A DNA stretch of 64,000 nucleotides from Larimichthys crocea (taxonomy: Eukaryota > Chordata > Actinopteri > Sciaenidae). The position numbers and the translations under genes were made by a program. Below are positions 10,401 through 24,300 of the stretch, one piece after another. The stretch lies in contig NC_040011.1 in NCBI RefSeq assembly GCF_000972845.2, positions 28,252,379 to 28,316,378 on the forward strand, written 5' to 3'. Positions within the stretch are counted from its first letter, which is position 1. Each line of letters opens with the position of its first letter. Below the pieces are notes generated by a model. That model was not told the origin of the DNA, searched no databases, and was given only the letters and a program-made list of their open reading frames with translations.

Positions 10401-13400
10401 CAGTTTTAATTAGTCTTAAGTTAAATTTAAGTCTGACATTTTGGGAAATTATTATTACTGTTGGCTTCCTTGTCAAAAGTTAGATGAGAAAATCAATACA
10501 ATTCATAAATCTGCAGGATTTATACTGTATGTGGAGTCAGCAGCTGGTTTAGCTCAGCATAAAGACTGGACGCAGACTGGAGACAGCAAGTTTGGCTCCG
10601 TCCAAAGGAAATAAATTCAGCTTATGAGAGTGGTATCGATCCTTTCAGAAAGAGAGCGAATAAGCGTATTTCCCAAAGCGTGGAACTTTTCCTTTAATTG
10701 TCATTTCAAACAAAAATTTACAGCTGAAATGAAACATTTAATCTGAATAAAGACAAACACATCAAAAATGCTAAAGTTGAACAAGTTAAACTCTTCTTCT
10801 AGTCTAGTTTCATCTTAACTCAGCATACTGTATAAATACCTTGGTGAGCTGGATCTCCATCAGCAGCGTGTGTTGACGTCCGCTGCCTCCCGCCCAGCGC
10901 CAGGAGTTCTGGGGACGAGAGGAAGTGACGGAGCGAGACGGTGACCCGCGAACACCAGCAGGGACTGAGCGACCTCTGTCGAGAGCGAAGGACAGAGATG
11001 GTGAAAGCAAAGTAAAGGAGAGTGGGAGAGAACTGAACTGACAGATGAACAACAATTGATTATCATGACCAGATTTGTACCTGTTTGCGTGCTGAGCATG
11101 TATGGACATCGGTTTGCCGCCAAAGTCTTTGCCCCCGTAGAGATGCCAGACCACAGAGATCTCCCGTAGCACCACCCTGCTCTGAGGCACCGGGAAGCGG
11201 CTCGGGGCTCGGAGCAGGTCTGAGCTGCCTCGAGGCCTGGAGAAGTGACTGTCCTTCACCCTGATCGGCCCCTGGGACAGCACAGTGACCACAGGCTCCC
11301 CGTCCTTGGGCTGTAACAAACCCGATGTTAGGACATTTTGTGAGTTAACATACAAAGTAATTCTGAACAGGTGTCATGGGGAAGAAAAAAGAAAGAGGAC
11401 TCACAGGAATGCCCATGCCGGGTGCCTCCAACATGCAAAAGTCATCGTTGTCGGTGGAGCCCTCGGAGCCTTCATCTGACATCATATCTGCCTGTGCCTC
11501 CGTCGCTGTGGCAACAAGTCCGTCAAGCTCAGAGTCCTCTCCCTGCTGCACGGAGGGGCCACCTTTTGGGGCTTCACCAGGGAACAGGTAAACGGAGACA
11601 GGCGAGCCTCTCAGCATGGGGGGTGAACCTAGACGAATGCATAGTATTCATGAGTGAGTTTAAGATCAAAGACAGCACAAGAAGATGTAAAGACTCCACC
11701 CTTTAACACAGTGACTCCTTGGCACCTGTGTGTACAGTTAGAAATGAATTTCTCACATTAGACTTTTTTGTTGTGTTACATGTGAGGTCTGTATCTGTGA
11801 ACCTTCACCATAGTTTTGGAGCTTTTATGGCAAACAACTGAAATAAATCAGCCTGCAATTCTCCTTTGAATACACAAGGAAACATAGGTCAGTCAGAATT
11901 TTACTGAACCATGTCCTGTTGTGATCTTCAGTTGTAAAAAAGCACAAACAAACTCTGCAGTACCTGGATCTAAACTCTCTTCTCTGTGGCTTTTCTCTGT
12001 GTCTATTAAGGCATCAGCCAAGTCGTACTGGTTGATCTCGGCGGTTTCAGCTGGAGGGCAGGGCAGCAAAGACGCAGGACTTTCTGACAGCTTACAAGAC
12101 AAAATATTACAGCGACGTCAGATCATTTATTGCATCTTTATACCACTTTTCAATATTTATAGAACGCAGGGCTTACTGGTAGTTTCTGGCCAGCGATTTC
12201 GGTGGGTGAGGTGTGTCGTGGAGGAGGGTGCAGGTCACCCTGGGAGACCAGGTACTGCAGCATATTGACGAGGGCAGCGCAGGAGTCAGCACAGGTATGA
12301 AGGTGAACCACATTGTTGGAGCAACGGAGCTCAAAGAGAGGCTGAGACTGGAGAACAGAGAGAGGATACGAAGGGAGGGAACATATTTAAATGAATGACA
12401 GGAGAATCAATAAAAAGGTGGTAACAGAGAATTATGAAGAGAGACAGGAAATCTCCAACAAATATCAAAACTCTGTACCATGGAGAAATCAATATCGCAG
12501 CTACATGTCTCTCTTTTCATAGCAGTAATGCTGTTGAGGAGTTGTCTCTGCCAACACATTTCATTTGTTTTCTTCAGCTGTCATGAAATATATCAAACCT
12601 CTGATGCCTGCATTCATTTTCAAAATTATAACGGATGGTCCAAGTAAATAAAACAGCAACCCGATGGAAAGATGCATATTTCTGCTGATTATCAAACATT
12701 TTAAATTTATTGAAAATAATTTTCTACACCTAAAGCTGCAGTTATTCTTACTGACAGCCATATAAATTGACTGCTTTGCACAACTATATAAATACAAGGT
12801 GTTAAAAATATCAAATAAGCCTAAATCTGTTGCTGAATGTTGAGTGAAATTACTGAATACTTAAAATGAATATATTTAAATGAATACATTTAAATATTTA
12901 GATAAAAATTTGATTGGGCAGAGCAAATGTCTCAAATAAAACCCTTGAAAACGCAAACAGACTTGCAAAACATCGCACTGTCACATAACAGACTTTGAAC
13001 ACCTTGTTACTGATTGGCTAAGAGGACAGCTGCATCACTGTCGACATGTTTACTGTCGTCTCGATGTTTCCATGTCCGACTGAAAACTGATCCTGGTTTT
13101 AAACCATTATTGTTGTGAAACATCACAATGGTAAAACAAATATTTATAAACAGGACTTCTCGTTAGCGGTTTTTGAATGAAATTGAACTTAATTATAATG
13201 TTTTGTTTACGCTCACATTCCTCTCTGGCAGAGAGTCATTTAATGCTGCCAAGTGAACGTCGAGGAAACACATGTATGTAAACAGATGGCGAGCACTCAC
13301 CAGCTTTCCCGTATCGCTGCCTTTCCATGTGGTGATGGCGAGCTCCAGCAGGTCAATGTCCAGAACACACACATAGTCTGTGTGACACAGAGACACAACA

Positions 13401-16400
13401 AGGTCTTTATTAGACTGCACTACAGTAGTAGTCGCTAATACCGACTACCTTGTCTTAATGTAAGATGCTGCAGATTGTAAGACAAGAGTGTTTTTTAAAA
13501 AAATGTCTTTTAAAAGATAGAAAACATTTTGATTAAAGTAGCAGATGATGTGTTTTACATCTTTAAAATTTCCCTACTCAGAGAATAAAGTACTGCATGT
13601 GTCAACACATCCCTTCAATCATTCTTCCATCCTGTTTATCTTTCACATCCAAACACACGCCAGTGTACGAAAGTGAGAAGAATTTTTTTTTGTGCTTCTC
13701 ATCATGACATTAGGTGACACCGGTCATTCTTTAATACACGATTTTCTACAACTATTTTACACAGCACACAGATTTATGTGTCTTACCTCTCCTCAAGTCC
13801 ACGGTGTCAGTCTCACATTTGTCAGAGAGGTAGAGAGCAGAATCATCCAGGATGAATCTGATCACAACAAAACAAAAACACTCACAATTTTAGACTGGGA
13901 CTTCATTTAATATTTTTAAATATTTATTGTGCAGATAATCATTCCAGCAAAGACAATCTTCATCAACTATACCTGAGGTGGAAGGTGGCAGTATCAACAA
14001 TGATATTACTGGACAGAGAGAAGGACTCTGCAGTGAACAACACTCGCAGTGGCAGATACAGAGGTCTGGAGATGGGGGAGATGGGGGTGAAAAAACAGAC
14101 AAAAGGTGTAACGTACACTAGTATTTTCGCACATTTTCTGTATATACCTGTAATCGACGGCACAGGTAGAGAGGTGTGTGTGGAGGACAGTGATGACGGT
14201 GGGGGCTGTGTATCCGAGAATGGGATCATCAATGACATCCAGGAAATCAACCAGCTGTAACAAACAAACAAACAAACAAAGACTGAGTTGGCAAATAAAA
14301 CACATTTTAAATTCATTTCTCTAATTTGATTTGAGCCTGGAGTGTGGTTTGCATTTTTCTGCACAACCCAGACGGTTTAACTGGAAAATAAAACAGAACA
14401 AATTGCAATTGCAGCAATAAAAACACAGACTGCAGGTCTGTTTGGTTATGCAATTTATCTTGGTGAATCATAGTTTATTAGTTACGATGTAACAGTATAT
14501 ACTTATTATCTCTGGGAGCAAAAGCTTCCAGCACAGATGGTATAATGTTCTTGGTCAGGTCATCTGTGTCCAACTCAACTCAACATTTTAACACATTTTA
14601 TTTTCTGGATGGAAAGATCCAATACCTTTCAGTTATTCTGTCATGAACTGTAATTTACCTTCTTTTGTGTGTACCCACATTCTCGAATCCTACAGCTACA
14701 TCCTTTGGTGGGATGTACTGTAGTTAAATGAAAGATTTGCTGCTTTAATCATGTAATTTTATTTCATATTTTGAGGTCTGCATGTTTAATTGTGGGAGCA
14801 TTTTGTGGAGGGAAAGTTGGCATTCAGCTGCAGGAGAGTGAGAGAGGTGTGAGAACGGCTCAGGAGAGCAGAGCTAGGTGAGCTGATGGACACTGCTCAT
14901 TGTGTGATCACATACTATCCTTAAAATGCAGTAGCACACTGGACCTTGAGGACTCGCACCAAACATTCTCTGAACTGTGGCAGCATGACCTGCTACACAT
15001 TTCTCAGTATTTTTTACAAAGCAAACAATTAATGGGGAAAAAAAAAAACAGCAGATAAAATAAATCATAATCATCATCATACATAAAGTTCAAAATGATG
15101 TCCACCTCAAACAACATTAAAATTCTGCTTCCACATAGACGCATGATTAATTATAATCTAATGATATACTTTTAACACTTTATGTAACATTTTCACTGGC
15201 TGACTTTTGTGTTTTTATGTTGTGTATTAGTACTTGTACTTACGGAGGATCTGAACACTCCCCAAATAAAAAAAGTGCCTGAATGATAATACACAGTTTA
15301 TGTAGCTGGGTAGTTAGACTCTGACGGGCTCTGAAAGTTATCAGTAAAATCTTAAAATCAATCCTTAATGCTCAGGGAGCCAATGGAGTGATGCTAAAAT
15401 CTGTATAAAATTGTTTGTATGTGAAGTAGCAACAGGGCAATGATCCGCTGCTTATTTGGATTATACAGTGGATTGTAAACTGCACAACATCTCTACTCCA
15501 CTGCACTCTGGTCTATTGCTACCAGAGGAACTGGCAGCACTCTCTCTGTAGTCCACATTCATACATTTCTATTTCTGCATGGATGTGGAATGTCAAAAAT
15601 GTTGGTCTAGAGAGAGACGAAGCCATTTGTCACTTGGAGGAAACGACAAATCTTCAAATCTCTAAGAGAGCTGAAAATCTTACTGCTGTTTCTCTCGTAA
15701 GTAAAGCATGAATTAAGAAAAGCGCCTTGAAATGCTTTGAAATTAAATAAATGTATCTAGAAATGCAGAGGGCATTGAAGAATATAATGAGAAGATCTTT
15801 TAGTTTCCTTGTACTGCTTCTCACCTGCTCGTGCCAGCTGTGATTAGTCGGCGTCATGTAATGTCGCATTGTGGCACCTTGAAGTCGAAGGGCGACTAGA
15901 AACTCCTACATGGAGAAACAGAAACAAACACTGTTTAATGTCAAAGTCACACAAGCTGCAAAATCAGGTGTTTGAGGAGGATGTACCTTGACACTCCTCT
16001 GTGGGTCCAGTGTGATTTTGATGGCTGTGGACAACATCTGTGGCTCCCCCTCCCTGCTGCTCACACTGCTCACACCCACCTCTGTGGGATAGATGGTAGG
16101 GTCCAAGTGCTTTGGGGGAGTGAAGGTGGGCATATCCAACCGCTGTGGGATGGGGGTGTCTTTGATGACCGCTGTAGTGGTGTGGGGGTGTCCAGAAATT
16201 ATTAACATTTTGCAATAAGCATCTAATCTATTTAAACATAAATAAAAGGTAAACCGAATTCGTAATTATGTTGCAATTAAATGCAAACAACATGACAATG
16301 TGCACCTCGATGGTAGAGCTCCACTCGTTTGCTCTCCAGACACAGGAAGTTGAGATTGGGGTCGTTCTGGTGCTGTGCCACACTAAATATCTTCCCCCCT

Positions 16401-18280
16401 TCCAGGTCGAGCACAATTTCCCCATGATTCTGGTCCTCCTGAAGCAAAGAGATGAAATGAAAACATTTTAAATTACAAGTGGATCAAGCCAGAGCTGGTC
16501 GGAAATCTTTTGAAGATCAAGTCAAGATTTGGAGACATAACTGCAAGCCAAAAAGCAATCCATGAATGCTTAGTATGAAAATTACAATAGGACGATGGTC
16601 AAAACGACAAGTTCAGTTTCAACTAATCTCAGCGATCTAAAGCATCTGTCCAATAGTTCAATGTCCTGCTTGTATTTAGAAGACGCATGAACCAGTCCCA
16701 CTGGTGACAGGCATGTTTCTGTATTTTCACCATTAAGAGAGAGGAGAACAGTGATATGCTTGATATGAGGGGAAACTATTAAGCTACTAATGAATAGACA
16801 AGTCTCACTGGCTGTTTACCATCAGGTCTGAAGTCGAGTCAGTCCTCGTCTCATTAAATTCTGGGGCCTTAAATACTATGGTTGGCAGCTACATGGCTCA
16901 CCTTCCTGTCTGTTCTGGCTTGGAGGCGACCTTTGCCAATAATCACAGTGAGGGAGAGGAGGCTGAGGTTATGGTTGGGGCGGGATGCTGACTGTTGAGA
17001 TTTTCCAGCTGATTCGCTGGCCAAGTAGAAGTTAGGCTCGTCCTCTTCTGAATCAGAGTCTGTGGCAGACAGAGGGAGAAGACAGAAAAACATATTAATC
17101 TGTTTAATCTCTTTCATTCATAGCCAATAAATTATCGTGGCTTGCTAGTTTCTCCAACAGATCTACATGTCAAGATTTTTCCATCAAACCTACCCAGTCT
17201 AAAGGCCGACTTGCAGAGCTGGAACTCATCGCGCTGATGGCGGCTTTGGTCAGGACTATTAGGCGACGGAGGAGGAGGCTCCCACATCAACAGATCATTA
17301 TTGATCCTTTTGGATAAGGAAGTAGGTGACGAAAATGAATTATTATTTATTTAAGACCAATATAAAAAAATGCTGTAAGAGGTTGGTTAAATGTTAATGC
17401 CTCCAGTGTTTCTGTTGACGTACCTGTTGTAGATACTCTGGAAGGCCTGTTTGCTGGGCAGAAGGATGTAGGCCAGCGGCAGGCTGATATCCACAGCGCA
17501 CTGACACTGAGCGACACACTGTGTCTGAAATTGACTCATCTCCTCTGGGTCAGCTGGAATCACCATCTAAAGGAAGGAAGAAGAAGGTGAAATGAGATCG
17601 GTCTGGAAGCTTGAATAGATGGCTGATAAATTTTGTCATTCGTCACCTCACCTCCTCGGTCTCAAACATGGTGCGGTTGGAAGAGAAAGGAGAGCTGGTT
17701 TTGTCGTTGAGTTCACAGTGACTTTCAAAGAAAGCGGACCCAAGGTCCCTGATGAGGCCCAGGTTCATCCCATCCAGACCTGCTGCCGGGCCCTGAGTCT
17801 CACCACCACGCACACGCACTGATATCCTGTTCACAGAGCAGTACGTCAGTAATCCTCACCTCGGATAAAGTATGTTATAATATTTATGTCTGATGAGTGC
17901 AGAAACTACACATTTCTCTTGGAGAACTGACAAACTAACTAACCTGGGCAGAGAGTCACGGTTCTTCCTCACTCTGATACAGGGGAAAGAGCCGCCCTCC
18001 CAGCCCTCGTATGACCCTAGTGAGACACAACACATCAGTGCACTTCACAAGGTCTGCTTCAGGGATTTATGAACAAAAACAAGTATAACATACTGTATGA
18101 AGACCTTAGCAGACACATTTTGAAAAACCACAATTACAGAACTTTAAATTTCCAGTGTTTGTCCTCTATAATGTGAAAGATGCAACAACAAGCAACAACT
18201 TCCACCATATCTATGAGATATAAGATACACGAAGATTACAGCTACTCATAAAACACAAGCCTCCCTAGAGAGCAGAGTGG

Positions 18281-18322
<42 letters not shown>

Positions 18323-21300
18323 GTGGAATATTCAGCTTGTCAAACAGCCACTGTTTAGGGTTCCTGTGTGTTCCCACCATGCAGGTCGGTGAAGGAGGCC
18401 TCCAGCAGCTGGGTGAGACAGGGTGCCCACGGCTGTCCCGGGGCAGTCTGCTCGTTTTGGAGGTCCGGGGCCTCCTGGTGTTTCAGCACCAGCTCTGTTA
18501 GCTCCAGCACCAACATCTCCTGTCGCACTGCCCTCTGGGTGGGAGGTCGACGCTTAGGGGGGGGGCGCAGGTCGGGTATGGGGAAGCGAAGCCTGAGGAC
18601 GGCGTGTGGGGAAAGGAGGGTGAAGGAGGAGCACAGCTCACTGCTCTGGGTCTGAGAGGAAAGAAAACGAGACATCTTTTAGTATTTCTTTGTCAGTTAA
18701 TGGAAGAACTGATTCACTGTGTTACAGACCGTACTCAGTTATCTTCTGTCACTGGTAACCACTAAAATGCTTTAGTAGCTGATTAAGAAGAAGAAGAAGT
18801 GCTTATTTACTCTCATGCCAGGCAATTTGGTTCATGTTTGCGTCAGCACAAATATGATCTCGGTCAGACAAGACAGAATTACCTTTTTAAGCTTTTTCCA
18901 CAATGCTTTGTCCATTTTTAGTTTCCCAATGTCATGTTGACAAAGAAATCCATGACTCTGCATAACCAAACTAGATTACTTAAAACAAAATTATATTCTG
19001 TGTTATGCTCGCTGCTCACCCCAAATAAGGAGGCTCTGTTTGTTTTAGATATATGCATTTCCACCGTCATTACAAACCGTCTTTATTGCTTCAATAACAC
19101 ATATGCTGATTTGTGTTTTCAGTTTATGACGTCATTATGCATTTCTTCCTGGCATGTGTCATAACTGAATTACTGACTACATCTGATAACAGGTAAAGAT
19201 CTTTAGGGCTTTTATTCTACGTGTAATGTACACGTGGCTCCACCTGGCTGAGTCCAGGTCCAGTAGTCTGTGTGGGACAGTGGCTGAAGGCTTTGCTCAG
19301 GTTCCCCAGGCGTGTGAGGATGTCCAGGTCCAGCTCGGCAGTCAGCTCTGCCAGCTCCACCCGCACTACACTTTCCCGCCGCACCACCCGTTGTTTACCC
19401 TGTCAACACACACAAATTATTGTTAACATGTCATCATGTCAGTTGCATAGTCTCACAGTTCTTTTGATTACATGTTTTGTGTAAATAATTAATGTTGCAC
19501 CTGAAAAATCTTTCTAATACATCTTATTAGACGGATTAAAGTCTGCATGGTTATAATTACTGCCATTGTAATGTCCCAGGATTTCAGTATACGGTTTTAT
19601 TGGTGCCAACGTTATTTTTGAGCATAATGCAGCCGGCTAAGGATGGCAGTAATAAAACTGAAAACATTGATTTTTATTTTCTGGGTAATTTTAAAAGGCA
19701 TTAAACACAAAAAATACAGGTTTTTGGAGACTTAAGCCAAAAAGGTCTCTGTACTTGTTTTTAAAATAAGAGTCAACGCAGGGTTAGAATAAATTCTAAA
19801 TAAAGGAAAACTAAACTAAACTAGTTAAACTATACTAGAAATAAAATAAAATCAAATAAAATTAGGGTGCCATAATATATCTGTTCGTCTGTCTTAAATT
19901 ATTTCATTTGTATGTCTATGTATGTATGTTTAATAATTGTCACGTTTAATGTATTTTTTTCCAGTAGTCTTCTTTGACTGCTGTCAATCTTCACAGCCCC
20001 TCTTTAAACACCAGTCTTTGTCAGGACCTGGTGTAAACACTATGTTGACAATATTGTGTTCACACTACTACTTCACCTTTACACAAACCAAACAAACCCT
20101 ATTTGTACAGCGCATGTTGTATATCAAAACCTAAACAGCATTTCTTTGGGATAAGAAAGGTTTTGCACATACCCAGTGTGTGTGTTTATGTGTTTAAATG
20201 CGTACCCGTCGCAGGTGTTTTTCTGTGAGGCCGTAATGAAGTTGAGCACAAGGTCTAGATGCAGCTCCAACTGTGAACATACCAGCTTTCTGGAACTGAA
20301 GCAACTGAAAGAGACACAGAGAGACTCTGTTCTGCCAAGTCTTCCTCATCAGCTTTTTAACAGGACAACAAACAGTAACTACTTTTCTACCTCACTGTAT
20401 TGAGGCTTTCCGTCTTCCCAGAGACACTCTAACAGTTCCAGTCTGCTGAAGGAAAGGTCAGAGGTCACGGCCCGACTGTGGCGTCTCCCGCTACGCATCT
20501 CACAAGCAACCTGCACTGCTGCTCCTGTCACTCTGGGAAAGAGGACAACGGCTAGTCATTCTGAGCTAGGAGAAGCTTATTGAAGCCGTAAACAGCAGTG
20601 TGTGTTTATGTGTACTGATGGCATTAAGAGAAAAACACAACCTAATGAAAAAACACCTGCAAGCTATTTAACTTTGCCAGTGTTTGTCTACCTGAGATGG
20701 GAGTGTGGGCAGGCCTTGGCAAAGCTGCCTCTCAGATGGTGGAAGTCTCTCTCACTGAACATGCTGTCCTTGAAGAAGGCCAGCTCCCGGAAGAACACCT
20801 GAGACACCTGAGCCAATGACGAGGCTCCGTCAGACCTAGAGGGCGGGTCCTCCTGCAGCAGGGTTAGGGTGACCCCGCCGAGGGTCAGTCGCAACAAAGC
20901 ATCGGGCTTCAGCTGCTCTGCCTGGCCGCTGTGTGAGCGTCCTGCGAAAATACATAAATTATGACGTAAGGTCAAGGTCTGCGTAAAGTGAGAACATTCA
21001 GATTCATAATTAATATTTTTAAAAATGGGACATTTGTGTAATTATATTTCAAAAAAATAATAGAATAACTTATTTTGAGGACAGTGCAGTACATGATATT
21101 TTAGACCTACAGACTCCATCACACTGCTGATATAAACACTCAGCACTGCAATGATTTTACCTCTGGTCCGGCTGCTTCCCTGTGGTAGACTCGACAGACA
21201 GCCTGCTACAGGATATCTCCTGGGACAGTTCACCATGCCCTGGCAGGGAAAATTAAAGCCGAAATCAGTAATTTAATAAGTACTTTTATTCCAGTTCTGT

Positions 21301-24300
21301 GTTCATTGATGGTCTCTCAGCTGAAGATGGGGACGACACACAACAAAGGTCCACAGGCCGGAGTCAAACCTGGATCACTGCTGTAAAGACTCACACATGT
21401 ACATGCTTTAAGTTGAGTTACAAATACCACTACAACTATTTTTGCAATACTAAATTATACAAACACTGATAACTGAGGAATGTAACCTTATTGTGCTACT
21501 CAAGAAATAAAAAAAAAAACAGTCAAGAAAATCATCTTCAATTTTTAGACTTATAACAATAACAACTGGTTGCAGCCATCTACCAAATGCTTAAAACTGT
21601 AAATAAATACACACAAACACACACACAGGCTGTACCTGTGCAGACAGTGCTGCAGGCTGTGTGAAGCTGGCTAAACTCTGCGTAGAAGACTCCATGTCAC
21701 TGTCCGACAGCTCGCTGCCAGAGCGCATAGACGTCACACTGCTGGTCATCCCAACAGGACCCATGGAGTAAAACATTTCTACAGGCGCACACACACGCGC
21801 ACGCACACACACACACACACAGTGATAAGTAAAATACAACAACGTACACAAACAATTCATGGCACATTTCTGGAGCAGCAGGAGAGTCATTTCCACACCT
21901 CATTGAACAGCCAAAAACAAAGTCAGACTGTCCTCACAGCCTAGCTAAAGACAGGTTTTCGGTACTTTAGATTAATAAAGCTGTATGCGAACCTGTACAC
22001 TGTATGACTGCTACATTTTTACTCATGGTGGCTGGGACAATTACAAACTGCATGCCTTTAGGAGCAGGCCTGCTGATTATGTTGCCAGACCGTGAACTTT
22101 GCAGTTCTGTGTACCTCCATTCTCCAGGCTGGTGATGTAGGGCTCCAGGTCAGGGTCCGCATCCCACTCCCTGTCTCTGGGACTGGAGCCTAGCTGCTTA
22201 CTGAGGTCCTCTTCAATCATGCGCAGGTCATCAGAGTCTAACGGACGACTGTGCACTCCACCACACTTAGTCTCTGGCTCTAGGGAAGGGATGACAGAGA
22301 AACTGCTTTGTGATTGTGTGTGAGGGAGAAAGAGACTGTTTGACGCCGAGTGTGATCTCACATTTATGAGACACGTACAGATGTCTGTGACCTTACTACA
22401 GAAGACAGAACACAGGCTTATTGTCTGTGTCTAAGTGTATCTGATCAGAGTCTTCCTGCCTTTGAGGAGTTTTACATCATGTATTAATAAAAGCTTTAGG
22501 CACCAGTTGCTAGACAAAGAAGTAATGAATAAGAGGTGAATGTGTGGTTTTATTTAGTGAGATAAAATAACAAACACGCCTCTATTCTCCATGAGTTAAA
22601 TGCATGAATGATGACTGAATGAAGAATGAACATCATTAATGCAATTAACTCATGGAGGATGGAGGCGTGTTTGCTATTTTATCCTTGAACAGAAAATAAC
22701 TCTGCTTGATTATAATTAAGTAAACCATAGAGAAACATGACTTATCTTTATTCATACCATAACCACCATGACATATTTAACATAACCTGTAATCCTAATA
22801 AATTCCAAGAACTAAGTGTGGAGAATTGAATGGCATAAGTGTGACTGTGTTTCAATATACCAGTATCGATGCAGAGGGCTGCCAGCAGGTCTGTCAGATG
22901 GGTTATTTGATCTGGAGACAGCAGCATGTGGACACAGCCCACCTTCCCATCTAACTCCAACTGACCGATAGAAAGAGACAGGATAAAGAAGTCAACATGA
23001 GATCAAATTTGCATTTACTAAACGTTACAGTTACAGACAGGCACACACACACACCTTTGGTCCAGGTAGCATGTCGTTCTGTTTGATCTTGACGGTGGTC
23101 TCGATGAAACCAGAGCAGTTTCCTATGAGAAGTGGCTGAGATGGTGGACAGGGAGGGGATTTCTGTGGCTTCGCCTCTTCCTCCTCCTCCTCCTCCTCCT
23201 CATCTTCCTCCTCATCTTCCTCGTCATCGTCCTCCTCGTCCCCTTCACTTGCCGTTGCTAATTCTTGGCGTTCCTCCTCAGGAGGATCCTAAAAAATTAG
23301 GTAAGTCATATGTTCAGCGCCGGTCCTGGCCACATTTGCGCCCTGGGCGCAATTAGCTGGAAGAGCTGGAGATTATAAACTTCTTAAATACACATCAGCT
23401 CCTCCTGGAGGAGGTGTCAAATGTTGTGTAAACATTGCGAGTTATTCTTTTATATATGTTTTAGTTTTTCATGCCATTACTAAGAAGGTGAATTGGTAAA
23501 TTTAATACACAAACTGAAGAAGGGTGAAAGAAATAAACAACAAAAAAAGTCAACATAAAAGACAATACATAAAGAATCCTCAGCAGTGTGGTGTCCATCA
23601 CCTGTACTGTGCCAGTGCTGTCGTAGAACAGCTGAACAGCGCTCAGCTGAAGGATCTTGTGCAGGAAGGCGGGCGGCTGGTGGATGTCGACAGGCACGGC
23701 AGTCTGGCTGGCTGGATCTCTCACCGCCTCGTCAAAGTACTCCAGCCTGGAGAAACACCACAAAAACACACATTAGTGCCATGGGGATGTTCAGAACAGA
23801 GAGGGAAAAGTCTGCAGTTCCTAAAGTTCAAATGGAGAAGTAGCCACGCCTGCAACATGACAGTAAACAAACTGGTCAAAGTCTTTTACATTTTAAGAAA
23901 AACTTACAGTAGCACTGGACTGAGGCTCCATCAAAGTGTTAATGTTCATTAAATCTTTCATGTTTTTAAAATGTATATACAAGTCGTACTTTCAGGCCTG
24001 TGTTGCTGTAGTACGACTCTGCCATCAGTGCCCTGTTAAGATGACGGAGCCTGCTGGCCACTGACCCCAGATCAGCACAGCCAGCCTGAGCGGCTTTGTC
24101 AACAAGCCACAAAACAAAAAAGGTTCAACAGGAACACGTTTTAGCAAATAGGAACACAGTCAGGAGACGCGTAGCTCCAGTGGGAACAAACACAGAAATC
24201 CAGCACTGTCTACCTGTTGTTTAATCACATAAGTGGATAATTGAGAATGACAGCACATTAACTCAGTAAGCTTCACTTTGCAGATTATGCTTTAATAATA

